Part shown: positions 38,084 to 49,326 of the stretch, piece after piece
Layout: the number at the start of each line of letters is the position of its first letter
How positions within the stretch are numbered: the first letter of the stretch is position 1
Assembly: GCA_035222895.1 (NCBI GenBank)
Contig: JAVYIG010001836.1
Location: 62,001-126,000 of the forward strand
DNA from: Strongylocentrotus droebachiensis
Taxonomy: Eukaryota > Echinodermata > Echinoidea > Camarodonta > Strongylocentrotidae
DNA length: 64,000 bases
Reading direction: 5' to 3'
The notes under the pieces: generated by a model
The model's database searches: none
Told to the model about the DNA's origin: nothing
The model's input: the letters and a program-made list of their open reading frames with translations, nothing else
Program-made: the position numbers and the translations under genes

Positions 38084-41000
38084 ATTTTGAATTAACTTTT
38101 GTTGCACTAAAGAACCCTTCAGACAAATTGACGCTCCTTTTTATATTCATCAGCACTCGTTGCAAACGAGCAACCGTGTATACAGACATTTATAACAAGG
38201 AAAGGTTAACATCATTTGCTTTGCGAGTGGTAGGTATTTATAAATATTAGAAAGGACAATATTTAATTGAAATTTACTGTAAACCGCCTCTCTGCCATTC
38301 CTTGGAAAAATGAATAGGCGAAAGCCGTATTCTCTCCCTTAATAGAAACATGTTTTTCTTGCGAGAGCTTTGGTCTTTTGAAGATATATGTAAGTCCTCT
38401 TGAGTATCACAATATAAATGCTAATCGGATTAGAATAAAAAAGACATTAAGGTTTACAAAAACGACAGTAATAGTAGTTTATCATTTAATTATCCTGTCA
38501 TTTCACCTTTAAGATACCAAAATGAAAATAATTTTAGCGAAAAAGAATATTTACTGATTCCAATATAAATGTAAGGGAAAAAAAGAAGACTGTATGGAAT
38601 CGATCTTTCATCCATCAGAAAGGATGGAGAGGGAGAGAGAGAGAAAAAAAATAAAGAGGGAGGGAGAGGGAGGGGGTAGACTAACTACAGGGAAAGTACA
38701 AATAATCTTAAAGGGCTCTCATACCATCTTATATCTTGTCCGCATTCACAGTCACCTGTGCAGTCACAGTACAAACTGTGTTCTGATCACATGAATTTTA
38801 TGATTTTCATCATTTTCTTTCTTATAAGAATACCTGTTGAATATATTTACTTGTCTATGGACAGAAAATACCTAAGTCGATAAGAAAAAAAAAGAATATT
38901 TTATTACAACAAACACTAAATATGACAATTTTGTATTTATTATTGCTGTAATTATCATAATAGCTCAAGTAAGGAATACACGACCTGCAGTGAATGCAAT
39001 TATATGTCAAAATAATCTTTACATTTTCAGATTTAATGTTACGATATTGTGATAGAATTTTTGTTGATCATATTTAAGGATCATTATCTGGAAAATTAGG
39101 AAGCATAGGTATAGTCAACAAATGTGATGTTCTTTAAAACATGATCAGTTCTTTTATGTTTGTAATTGTGCCACTCATGAGTAGATTCACGCGTACATTT
39201 AAAAATCTTATGAACTTTAACAAATATGATCGAATTATAATCGCGAATTTTAGTTTATCTAAGCCCTAATAATGGAATTCATAAACCAGGGAATCCTGAA
39301 ATCATTTATATATTCTCATTCTGTTCTCTCATTTCATTATTTCTGTTTTTTCTTCATCATTGTTCTATCAATTACACTAAATTTGCGTCATTTCAGGAAA
39401 AAAGAGGAAAATCATTAAAAAGCCCTTTTTACGAATTTATCTTCTAAGGGAACTTTTATGATCCCTTACGTTGGTATCCAGAGCACTGAATAGCAATACG
39501 GGTGTGAGTGGGCGATTATGTGTGGGTGTGTGTGTGTATTCATTACTCACACAAATACCCTTTATATTCTGTTCATGTGCTAGCATTTTACGTTGATATC
39601 TTTCTCGTTTCGCCAACGAAATTGATACAACGGGATGATAAATATGTCTCGTTTTTTTGCTTTTAACATGGGGTAGAGTCTTTTGGGAAAATAAGGTCAA
39701 ATAGTGTTTTGCAAATCATCAAAATTTGATTAAATATTTTCAACACGAGTTAGAAAACTAGAGGTATAACAAAAAAATTGTCATGGAAGTAGGGTTAAAT
39801 GAATGGCTTGGTTTATCCATTCAAACAGAGATAGAGAGAGAGAGAGAGAGGGAGAGAGAAACCAAAGAAAGAAAGACAGATAGAAGGGGGAGTTATCTGT
39901 GCTAGGTCAACTAAATGCCGATTTAGGAAGAAGGAAGATACGTAAGTAATGAAGTAAAGCAAAGAAACTTTGCTGGGAAAATGTGATTATGAGTATGTAT
40001 ACGTCCAGAGTAAGAACGAATGAGAGAGAGAGAGAGATAGAGAGAGAGAAAGAAGGAAAAAGAGAGAGGTAAACCCGTTATCTGACATTTTCGACTCGTT
40101 ATTGAAAAGGCAAACTACCTGGAAATAATAATGTCTTTTTACCGGAGAGGACGAAATAATAAAGTCTTGAAATTGCAAGAATGGGAAGAGAGCAATTTCT
40201 TCATGCTGGGCGATGCTCTTGGAACATGCTTCTGCTCATTTTCCTTGAAACAGATCACCTTTATCAGTAGCAGTTTATCGCTGTTGTGCGAACACTTTCG
40301 ACCAGGGCGCATATATTATGATCCACTAGAAAAGTATATTGTACTTTAATATGGCAAAGGTTCTCCTTGGTTTCACAGATCAGCACTTGCTGTTAAGGCG
40401 TAAACAAGAAAGAAAATCAAATGTAACTACTATTATACAAAGAAACACTTGAAACTTGACATGATACGCAAACGATGGTTATTTTAAAAGAATAATGATT
40501 TTATTGGTAAATCAAAATTTGATTTATAATACCTGAATCAAACTTTTCCTTTGCTATTCTCTAATTTCTCTTCCCACTCAATGCAACTGTTTATGAATCG
40601 TTATTTTGTTTTACATGAAGAATAAGTGGGACGAAGTGTTGCCGGATCAAGTAATAACTTTTTCGATGACAGCCACACATATGACACGACATGTAAAGAG
40701 CAGACAGGATATCCGCAAATCTACGGATCAAATCTAAAATATTACAAGAAAGGAGGAAGAGAGAGAGAGAGAGAGGGGAGAGATAGATACAGAGAGGGAG
40801 AGAGAGACATGGGTCGAAATTTATGACATCTTATCTGCAATTCTGAGTTCTTTCTAAATGGAATTAGACTTTACGGATTTTGTACTCTCCTTTCCAGCCA
40901 TCTCTGAGAAATATCCTTGATAAGTCATTCGAAATATATCTGGTGATCATTCATCTGAATCTTTATATCGCAATATTGCTCTCGATACGTTCATTATGAT

Positions 41001-42235
41001 ACTCTGAACATTCAACAAAGTCGCAATGACTTTCGAGAAATCATCATAAACCTTATTGAAAATTACTTAAAGAGCCACTCTAACCAAAACGGGCTAAAAA
41101 TGAGAAAAAGACAAGTAGAATAATTTTTGACGCAGATTCCGAACATGACAATCATTTTTCTTTGGAATCATCAATAATTCTGTAATCTAGCTTTAAAAAT
41201 GACCACTCAAAACGCTCAGCAAAAACTTTATAATTCTTAAATCTATTTTTGTTATTTTGTTTGGTTGAAATAATACTCGGTACGTATACGGAATTGAGTT
41301 ATATATAACAAGTCTGATGATACGGCTGCGAGTAAGATCTTGGCAGCAGATAGAAGGGTAGACAAAATGATGAACATAAAAACGAAACAGGACCACTAAA
41401 ATACTATTCTACAATTGCCCATGGTTTATATCTCACTCGGTCGATTTCATAGGATATATCACTTAGCATTACATATCCAAATCTTATTTCAGGCAAGTTG
41501 AAAGAATTGATATCTAAATAAAACGTGAGCATTATCTTCAAGATCGTTGTAAGCACTCGCGTTTCTATTTTACGGCCAAATAACGACATTTTCCAATCTT
41601 TTGAGCCATTTTTTTTTTGTAGACAGAAATTTCCAATAAACCAATTAGGGTATCCAGGAATCTCACATGTTTTTGCAATCGACCTTTTCAAATGTCCCAT
41701 TTTGGGGGAATATACAGACCTGTTGAATAGTACATAATACATTTTTCCGTTCAATCCTTTTGCTAAATCTTAAAGGGATGACAAATTGTCAAAATAACCC
41801 TCAGCCTCTGATATACTGGATATATATATATATATATATTGTAATTCATAATTTTACTAGCGCCATTGATGTTAACACTAAAATACTAAAGGTTTTACGT
41901 TACCCCCTCCCTCTTTCAATCCCTCATGCGAAGAGTTATGGAAAGATCCTATCAACAATAATTTTAAATGATTGTTAGGAGGAAGAAAAAACTTAAGTCT
42001 CTTTAATTCCTGCAAAATGGTAAATTAATTATTGATTTTTTTTATTTTTATAATGATAGGCCTGAATATATATATATTCCACGCATACACACACGCATAT
42101 CTGTAGATAGAAACACACGTATATATAATATATAAAGAGAGAGAGAGAGATAGAGAAAGAGAGAGAGAGAGAGAGAAAGAGAGAACAATATCATAATATA
42201 TCGGCGTAACCGCACCAGGTAAGCCGATAAATATT

Positions 42236-42273
<38 letters not shown>

Positions 42274-42886
42274 CAAAGAAAAGTCTCATATACCTCCCAG
42301 ATGTATAAAACCGTGTAACGGATGTTGATTAAAAGTTAGTAGTAATACGGTTTTATCCTCCATTTTATGCAGGCGCCATGGGAACCGCAATCCCTGCATT
42401 CCTCAACATCAATTCAATCCAGAAATGATATAAGTATTTTTATTGATTCTCTGATGGTCTTATTTGAAATAGTCATCTTGACGACTACATCTCCTCTGAC
42501 ATAGGTAGGTGAAACAAGAATCATTCCAATTCCAATACCGTAGCTCTTCACAGACTGACTATTCAATTCTTCAATCTCCTCTTCCCTTAGCATGGCCTAA
42601 TTTTACAGTACGCACTCTAATTATGTCGCATAATTGTTTTGTTGGTGGCAGAAATAATATTCGAAAAGCAATATTTCTGTATAAATTGATTCTAAAGAGA
42701 TCAGAAACTGGTGGGTGTTAGCTTCAGTGATACGGTAACAAGAACTATGATTATTGACGTATTTTCTTCTGCCGCTGCCATCTCATTTGTTGTGGTAGTC
42801 AGACTGGCGATTGACAAAATAGCTTTTCACGTATGGAAGGTAAGAATAAAAAGCATTTCGCATCAGGAGAATCAATATATTGAAGG
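38084..42886. other. Intergenic; many short GA/TA tracts
   Basis: GA tracts at 38625-38675, 39828-39860, 40022-40070, 40757-40810, 42136-42184 and 42236-42271; TA tract at 41820-41839. A 116-codon minus-strand frame (41754-41404) has no recognised domain. No gene supported. Confidence 0.55.
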
Positions 42887-42894
42887 GGTTCAGT

Positions 42895-43211
42895 CAGGCG
42901 CGGATCCAGGATTTCTTAGGGGGGGGGGGGGGGGGGGGGGCCCAACTTTTTTTTTTTTTGCTCCCGAAAATTTGAAAATCGCGCCGGCCGAAAAAAACGA
43001 CTCAACCAGCCGAAAAGTCGCTCAGTGGGGGGGGGGGGGGGGGGGGGGGGGGTAGTGAGCACATTTTTTTTGGTCCTCGAAAATTTTAAAATTTGCACCC
43101 CCCCCTTGAGCGCCAGGGGGGGGGGCCCAACCCCCAAAAAAGGTAAAAATCGCGTGATTTTACATGATTTTTTTCTCAAGGGGGGGGGGGGGGCCCCTGG
43201 ATCCGCCACTG
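42895..43211. mobile_element. hAT-like non-autonomous element with long poly-G tracts (317 bp)
   Basis: Ends read CAGGCGCGGATCCAGG and, inverted, CAGTGGCGGATCCAGG (14 of 16 match). The 8-bp GGTTCAGT occurs directly outside both ends (42887-42894 and 43212-43219); an 8-bp duplication is typical of hAT elements. The interior holds several G homopolymers of 10-26 bases and AAAATTTGAAAATCGCG-like segments, but no transposase. Long Gly/Pro-rich frames here are artefacts of the G runs. Confidence 0.85.
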
Positions 43212-43410
43212 GGTTCAGTGATCGGAGTGAGGGAGAGTCTTATAAAATGTCCAATATTCGCGAATCTTTGATTTGTATGTATTTCTTGCTATATATACAA
43301 GTATTTCCACTTCAGTTTGTAATTGAATGAAAAATGATTCGTTTGCACTCTTGGGTCCACATATATTTCTTGTTTACTATATTTTATTAGCATCTAAGCT
43401 ATTTCCTAAC

Positions 43411-43655
43411 TATCGGATTATTATTAGTTTTTTAAATATAAATTTGAGGAATATCAAATATCACTTCACTCTCAATGCAACTTGTAAATAATTTTTTGTC
43501 ACGTGTGCGGTTACCATCGGCGGATTAAGCTCCTTTTATTGGATTATTATTCCTTATTTAAATAATATTTTGAGGAATATGAAATATAACTTCATTATCA
43601 ATGCAACTAACGAATGAATTGTTCTCGTACGCGGTTAGCAACGGCGGATTAAATC
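43411..43655. repeat. Two-copy tandem duplication (126-bp unit)
   Basis: GGATTATTATT at 43415 and 43541, TTTGAGGAATAT, CAATGCAACT and CGGCGGATTAA recur in the same order at 126-bp spacing. Confidence 0.75.
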
Positions 43656-45220
43656 GTCGCAAATATGATCAAAGTATCAGAATTGCAATATTCTATTATA
43701 AGCCGATTCAATTCTGCTCCCATAGAAACAGAACAATAACGGAATTATCCCTATAGTAAATGTATTAGGTGTTCCCCGATGTTCAAAGGATTTTGTGAAT
43801 TGGTCTTTCCCCCGAGCGTATAGCTTATTTCAGATGACCCTGGGATTTTCTTTAAAGGGAAAGTAAAATAATGACATGTGACTGGTCTCCTCGATGGGAT
43901 TCCAATCGGATTAATTTTCGAAGTACAATATCATCTTAATAATCAACCATTTCAATTTAGCCAATCATTGCAAAATGGTCTAAAATTCAGGGAAGACATC
44001 TGCAGAGAATGTCCCCTGTTCTGAATACCCAGATTCAGATAATACTTTTTGTTTTTGAAGTGAGAAATTGAAGCATTCTGACCATACAGTTCGATGTATA
44101 CATTTAAGAATTAAAAAAAAGACGATATGTATTTAATAAATAAAACATTTGATAAAAGTTGGGATAGAAAGAAAAATTGCTTGTTTCAACTCTTTATGAA
44201 AAATAGGAGCCTGAAGAAACGGACTAGGAATACCTACAACCCAGACGAACTTCCTCCTTGAATTGTATCCATTATTTCTGAAGCCTAATCTTTAAGTCTG
44301 ATCTGATGGCGCGGGCATGTTCAAGGAAAAGAACCATTTAATGCGAACATTTAATAAACATCCAGGTTATCCAGGCCTGAAAACAGATCATGTGTGAAAT
44401 GTGCCGACCACGGTACAGTAACTGTGTAACAAAGATTACCTTTTACGCCTACTGTGTCATGCCAGAATCACTTTGGCAATGTGCATTTAATGATTAAATT
44501 GTACCGAACACCAACATATATTTTGTTCTCTATGTTAGTAGTTCCGTGTCGTAATCAAAAAAATAACACAGGGAAAATGACGACTCTAAACAACTATTAT
44601 ACGACTTTAACACACACACACGCACGCACCCACACACACACACGCTCGTCTATCGGGTAATGACTATGCGTATATCGCCTTTTGCGGCCTCTGTTGTACA
44701 CAAGAGTAATTGCTGACATCGTATATTTTGTGTACGTGATCAAATAATACTAAATCATTCTTGCTAACCTTAAGTTGGCGAAATAAAATAAGCGCGGGTA
44801 AAGTTTTCCCAAGCTAATCAAAATTCAATGTAATAAGAATACATCTATTCGTTCAAAGCACGTGACCTCAGTTACCGATAATCCACGTACCCAACCGACA
44901 ACAAGAGGTCGTGATAGATACCCGATACTTCGAATATCAAGATGAATATAAATAAGAGGGCTAAATTTAGAGTTTCTAAATAAGCTGTGTGTTTTTCCTT
45001 TTTTTGTTGTTGCTGATGTGTTTTTCCGTCTTTTTTCTTCTTACTTGTCTTCTTGACGACACATTGCTGTAAATCATCGATTATTTCACAGTACATTTAT
45101 ATATAATCATATTGAATGATTCTATTTGTAATGCTACATTGGTCAGACCATGATATTAATGTCCTTTATTCTCATTTGAATGTAATATTTATGTGGCGAA
45201 AAAGTTGAACTCCAAATACT
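43656..45220. other. Intergenic; CA repeat at 44611-44645
   Basis: AT-rich sequence between the 126-bp tandem duplication and the LINE. The only notable feature is an interrupted (CA)n. Confidence 0.55.
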
Positions 45221-45234
45221 GATGCAGGAGAGTT
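45221..45234. repeat. Target-site duplication, 3' (poly-A) side of the LINE
   Basis: GATGCAGGAGAGTT, identical to 50774-50787. Its last two T residues merge with the T-run that is the LINE poly(A) tail read on the other strand, so the true length is 12-14 bp. Confidence 0.85.
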
Positions 45235-45342
45235 TTTTTTTGTTTTTTTGTAAAATGAATTTATTGATAAATATATGCTTATGAACAAATCAAACAATCA
45301 TACACAATCGATTGAAATAACATCGTGGCTTCTTAACATAGT

Positions 45343-46149
45343 TCAAATAAAACATGTATCGTTTTCTTCAATAACAGTGTTTTCAAAAATGCATAGCTTT
45401 TTTGTTTTACAGTTCCTTTCGATCTTTAATCGGTTGTGGATTAGTCTTTTGAAAATACAAAGAATAGAGACTTCATGAAACATGAGTTTGCGATTTTCTG
45501 CTTGCATAAATGTTAAATAAACTGCGTATTTTGCATATATGATAAGAAAATTTAAACTTTTAAATCTTTTGTTTTTCAAGTTATAGCCTTCAATTAAAAC
45601 GAACTTATCAAAAGAAAAATTAACATTGTAAAGTTTTCGAATTATGTCTCCAAATTTTAACCAAAACAATCGTGTGTGCTTGCATTTTACAAATAAATGG
45701 AGATTGTCGTGTAACTGATCATCATATAAACATAAGGGATTGTTACACAATTTCCATTTGAATAAATTATACCTATTTGGTAATAAGTTGTGTAATAACT
45801 TAAAATTGAATTCTGATATTTTGTTTTCTTTCATAGCTTGTAAATTAAATGACCATATGACTTTCCAGTCGATTTGTTCTGTACTATTTAACATTTCTTC
45901 CCATTTCTCTTCGATTGGAGGTCTAATAATTGAATGAATGGACAACATAGAGTAAAAAAACTTCGATTTTCGTTTAGTGTTAACATTCATTAAAACATTT
46001 TTCATGACACCTTCATTTTCTTCTCGTGTCTCATCATATACATGTACCTGTCTTAACATATTCTGTTTCCAAACTTTGGGAATTGCATTTACTATGATAT
46101 AATATTCTTGAAACAAAGAAGCATGTTTTTTTTTCAAATCTTTCTTCAA
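45343..46149 (-). CDS. LINE ORF2 piece 4: C-terminal Cys/His (zf-RVT-like) domain
   Basis: A 268-residue frame that ends ORF2. The segment FNFKLLHNLLPNRYNLFKW is followed by CNNPLC, then DNLHLFVKCKHTRLFW, matching the zf-RVT-type arrangement found at the ends of many LINE ORF2 proteins. It probably helps bind template RNA or target DNA. The stop at 45343 is about 90 bp before the A-rich tail. Confidence 0.75.
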   Translation of the reverse strand: MKKDLKKKHASLFQEYYIIVNAIPKVWKQNMLRQVHVYDETREENEGVMKNVLMNVNTKRKSKFFYSMLSIHSIIRPPIEEKWEEMLNSTEQIDWKVIWSFNLQAMKENKISEFNFKLLHNLLPNRYNLFKWKLCNNPLCLYDDQLHDNLHLFVKCKHTRLFWLKFGDIIRKLYNVNFSFDKFVLIEGYNLKNKRFKSLNFLIIYAKYAVYLTFMQAENRKLMFHEVSILCIFKRLIHNRLKIERNCKTKKLCIFENTVIEENDTCFI

Positions 46150-46480
46150 TTTCTCTCAATGACATAAATCTAGAGTTTTTTACGACATCATTAATTTTCA
46201 AAAGGCCTACATCGAACCATTTTTTAATAAATAATACATTTTTGTTGTGATCTCTTATATTTGAGTTAAACCATATGTTTTCACTTCTAACATTAGTACA
46301 TTGTAAATCAATTGGCGTCTTACATTCTACTATCTCTTTAAAGTCGAACCAAGTATATACCATATTCTTGTAATATTGGGGCATTTTTATATTTTTTAAA
46401 CAAAACTTCATATCATCTTTTGTACATTTACTATTTAACACATATTGTAAATTGCCCACTTTTTTTAAAGAAACCATCAA
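46034..46480 (-). CDS. LINE ORF2 piece 3: post-RT linker
   Basis: Continues ORF2 after the second A-run, from the KKVGNLQYVLN segment to the ERFEKK segment near 46130. It is rich in Lys/Asn and aromatic residues (YYKNMVYTWFDFKE). It has no catalytic motif and corresponds to the poorly conserved region between the RT and C-terminal domains. Its final 30 or so codons are out of frame after the third run at 46126-46134. Confidence 0.7.
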   Translation of the reverse strand: MMVSLKKVGNLQYVLNSKCTKDDMKFCLKNIKMPQYYKNMVYTWFDFKEIVECKTPIDLQCTNVRSENIWFNSNIRDHNKNVLFIKKWFDVGLLKINDVVKNSRFMSLREIEERFEKKTCFFVSRILYHSKCNSQSLETEYVKTGTCI

Positions 46481-48629
46481 TTATCTTTTTCCACTTTGAG
46501 TTTTCGTGGGAGAAGTAGTGCAATATCCACTTTAATATAAAACTTTGTAACAGAGCATTCAAATCGACCATTTTTAATCCTCCATACTCATAACTCATAC
46601 AAACCACTTTTCTTTTTATTTTGTGTTTTTTTCCATTCCACAAAAATGTATACAGTAGAGAATCAATGAGTTTCATTACATTTTCCGGCATGGAAATCAT
46701 TTGAACATTGTATATAATTTGAGAAACAAGAAATGATTTGATTATAGTTATTTTACCAGAAAAAGTTAAGCGCCTCGCTTTCCATAGACGTACTATATTT
46801 TCAATCTTTGATATTTTGGGTTTCCAATTAAGATTTATTAGGTTTTGTTCATTTTTCCCAAAATGAACCCCTAATATTTTAACATCAGAATAGGTCCATG
46901 GAATGCCATAAATGTTTTCACCAGTGGTGTCTTCTTTTATGTTAACTATGGAACTCTTTGATTTATTCAGCTCTAAACCAGAAAATAAACCAAAATGTTC
47001 TATCTGTTTTATAGCTTTCTTTAAAGATTTTGTGTCTTTAACAAAAATTGTTGCGTCATCTGCAAATTGCAGTATCTTTATTTCGACTGAATCAAAAAGG
47101 GTGATTCCTGTGATGTCTAGATCGTTTCTTATTTTAATAGCTAGTACCTCGACAGCGAGTATAAAAAGCAGGGCCGAGAGAGGGCACCCTTGGCGTACGC
47201 CTCTTGTTGTGTTAATTTGCTCTGTTAACCAACCGTTTACATTGACACTGCTTTTAACATTTGTGTATAGAGTATTGACCCATCTGCAAAAATCATTTTT
47301 AAATCCAAATTTCCGTAAACATTCAAAGAGAAAATCCCAACTTAGACAATCAAATGCTTTTCTAAAATCTGTTAAAAATGCAAGTCCTTTGTCTGAGTGG
47401 TTTTGGACATAATAAAATATATCTTCAATTAGTCTGATATTTTCAGCTAAACTTCTACCCTTGATGTACCCTACTTGATCATTGGAAATTAATGTGGGAA
47501 TTACCTTCTGGAGTCTTTTAGTTAGGACTGATGCCGCAATCTTGTAGTCATAATTAAGAAGTGAGATTGGTCTAAAATTTTCTAAATTAGTTTGATCACC
47601 TTTTTTGTGTAATAGCTTAATTATGGCTTGTCTTTGCGTGTTAGAAAAATCATTATTTTCAAATCCTTCGTTTAGTGAGTTTACAAGCAAACATTTAATT
47701 TCTGTCCAAAAAAATTGATAAAACTCAATATTCAGGCCATCACTTCCAGGCGCTTTGTTTTTAGCAAACTCAGAAATAACTTGCTGGCATTCTTTTTCTG
47801 TTAGTTGGCCTTCGCATAATTCTGCCAATTCATCGGTCAATTCAGGATTGTGTAAATCAAATAAATATCCTTCTAAATCATGTTGTCTTTCTTTTTGACA
47901 ATATAAGTTTGAATAAAATTGATGAACACATTTTCTTATATTTTGTTGCTCACTAAAAATTTTGCCTTTGTCGTTGCGTAGTTGCAAAATTGTACTTTTA
48001 TCAAAATTTCTTTTTTCCAATGACATAAAATATTTAGAGTTTTTCTCTCCTTCTTCAAACCATTTGACTCTCGACCTGATTATTGAGCCTTTACATTTCT
48101 GTTTGTATATTTGTTCTAGTTCTTCGGAAGTCTTTTCATATTCATTTATCGTTTCCTGCATTTTCTCACCGTTAAGTGTCCACATTTTTTCATTGATCTT
48201 TTGTAATTTCTCTTCTAAAAACGTAGAATCTCTTTCTTTTGTTTTCTTACTTTTGGTATATTTGATAGAGTATTCTCTGACTCTAATTTTACATAGTTCC
48301 CATGCGTACTGCCAAGACATGCAAGAGTTATTCTTTTCTTGTAATGCCTCCTCTATAATTGTTCTAACTTCTTCACAATAATCACTTTTTGTTAACAAAC
48401 TAGTATTAAATTTCCAAAATCCGGGTCCATGTCTGGTGTCGTTAAATCTGATTGTTATGGTAACTGCATTATGATCACCATTAACAACTGGCCTAATATC
48501 AGTTTTGATAATATAATTTTTCAAAGGTTTACTAATCAAAACAAAATCAATTCTTGATGCAACCTGTAGACCTTTGTTGCGCCATGTATATTGTTTTTTT
48601 ATCAAAATGCACTTTTCTCCAGATATCAA
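46431..48629 (-). CDS. LINE ORF2 piece 2: end of endonuclease plus reverse transcriptase
   Basis: A 732-residue frame. Residues 14-53 finish the endonuclease (YTWRN, SRIDFVL, NGDH). The reverse transcriptase follows: KAPGSDGLNIEFY (292-304), FRPISLLNYDYKI (352-364), motif A FLTDFRKAFD (418-427, catalytic Asp421), motif B RGVRQGCPLSALLF (476-489), motif C FADD (522-525), and the GLELNKSKS segment. All catalytic Asp residues are present. Its final residues lie beyond the second A-run and are out of frame. An initiating Met is not required because this is an internal part of ORF2. Confidence 0.92.
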   Translation of the reverse strand: MISGEKCILIKKQYTWRNKGLQVASRIDFVLISKPLKNYIIKTDIRPVVNGDHNAVTITIRFNDTRHGPGFWKFNTSLLTKSDYCEEVRTIIEEALQEKNNSCMSWQYAWELCKIRVREYSIKYTKSKKTKERDSTFLEEKLQKINEKMWTLNGEKMQETINEYEKTSEELEQIYKQKCKGSIIRSRVKWFEEGEKNSKYFMSLEKRNFDKSTILQLRNDKGKIFSEQQNIRKCVHQFYSNLYCQKERQHDLEGYLFDLHNPELTDELAELCEGQLTEKECQQVISEFAKNKAPGSDGLNIEFYQFFWTEIKCLLVNSLNEGFENNDFSNTQRQAIIKLLHKKGDQTNLENFRPISLLNYDYKIAASVLTKRLQKVIPTLISNDQVGYIKGRSLAENIRLIEDIFYYVQNHSDKGLAFLTDFRKAFDCLSWDFLFECLRKFGFKNDFCRWVNTLYTNVKSSVNVNGWLTEQINTTRGVRQGCPLSALLFILAVEVLAIKIRNDLDITGITLFDSVEIKILQFADDATIFVKDTKSLKKAIKQIEHFGLFSGLELNKSKSSIVNIKEDTTGENIYGIPWTYSDVKILGVHFGKNEQNLINLNWKPKISKIENIVRLWKARRLTFSGKITIIKSFLVSQIIYNVQMISMPENVMKLIDSLLYTFLWNGKKHKIKRKVVCMSYEYGGLKMVDLNALLQSFILKWILHYFSHENSKWKKIIDGFFKKSGQFTICVK

Positions 48630-49173
48630 TTAACAAAAACCTCTTTAATATTAGTTTTAAAAAACTTGGAGTTTTGTATTTGCTTTTAACGTTAAAGGTA
48701 TCTATTTTCGGATTCAGCACACAGTTGAAATCTCCGCCTATAATCAAATGTGTTTGTAGGTCTTGTAAATCGAACTTTTTATTCAATTTATTATAAACAC
48801 TTTTAAAGAAAATCTCTCTTTTCTTATGGACATTAGGAGCATATATATTAACAATTATATGTTTAATTGAATGTATTAGACATTCTAAGATGAGGAATCT
48901 CCCGTTTTGGTCGTTATATTCAGAAAAGTATTTAATTTCACTTTGTCTTTTTATTAAGATTGCTACACCTCGTGCGTTGTTTGTGCCATGATTAAAGATG
49001 GCTGTACCTTTCCATTCATTTCGTATTATGTGCTCTATGTCTTTAGACCAATGTGTTTCTTGTATGAGGACAATCTCAGCTTTTTGATTTTCAAACCATC
49101 TAAAACATATTTGTCTTTTCAGTTTGTTACGTAACCCATTGCAATTTTGGGTAATTACTAATACTGACGACAT
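48547..49173 (-). CDS. LINE ORF2 piece 1: AP-like endonuclease domain
   Basis: This 208-residue frame carries the exonuclease-endonuclease-phosphatase fold that nicks target DNA. Motifs are TQNCNGL (residues 9-14), LIQETHW with the catalytic Glu39, NIYAPN (109-114) and IIGGDFN (144-150). The last 18 or so residues, after the A-run at 48594-48600, are out of frame. The missing endonuclease C-terminal motifs (SRIDFVL and the GDH triad) appear at the beginning of the next frame. Confidence 0.85.
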   Translation of the reverse strand: MSSVLVITQNCNGLRNKLKRQICFRWFENQKAEIVLIQETHWSKDIEHIIRNEWKGTAIFNHGTNNARGVAILIKRQSEIKYFSEYNDQNGRFLILECLIHSIKHIIVNIYAPNVHKKREIFFKSVYNKLNKKFDLQDLQTHLIIGGDFNCVLNPKIDTFNVKSKYKTPSFLKLILKRFLLIDIWRKVHFDKKTIYMAQQRSTGCIKN

Positions 49174-49326
49174 TTTAAATTTAAGTTTATCTTCTTAATA
49201 ACACTATACACATTTATCTCGTATTCGTACCATTCATGCACATATATATTTACTATTTTCTTAATTTTATTTTCTTCATAACTATCTGCTTTCGGTGAAC
49301 ATAATTCTGATTGTTTTACCAAATCA

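Larger units (their letters stand above)
45343..49173 (-). pseudogene. LINE ORF2 (endonuclease-reverse transcriptase), three frameshifts
   Basis: The ORF2 region spans about 1,276 codons, the usual size for an L1-group ORF2. Reading must change frame three times: at the seven-base A-run 48600-48594, the seven-base run near 46468-46462, and the nine-base run 46134-46126 (minus strand). Each change has the same sign, equivalent to one extra A. No internal stop codon other than those created by the shifts was found. The pieces are described separately. As written the protein is non-functional; if the runs are sequencing over-calls it could be intact. Confidence 0.85.

Noticed and set aside
41404..41754. 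116-codon frame (-)
   Set aside because: No recognisable family, AT-rich codon content and no promoter or splice evidence; it may be chance.
42711..43330. Gly- and Pro-rich frames on both strands
   Set aside because: They translate poly-G/poly-C runs of the hAT-like element.
46912..47412. Plus-strand frame of 166 codons, and others at 47962-48381 and 49295-49804
   Set aside because: Antisense shadows of the LINE ORF1/ORF2 coding sequence.
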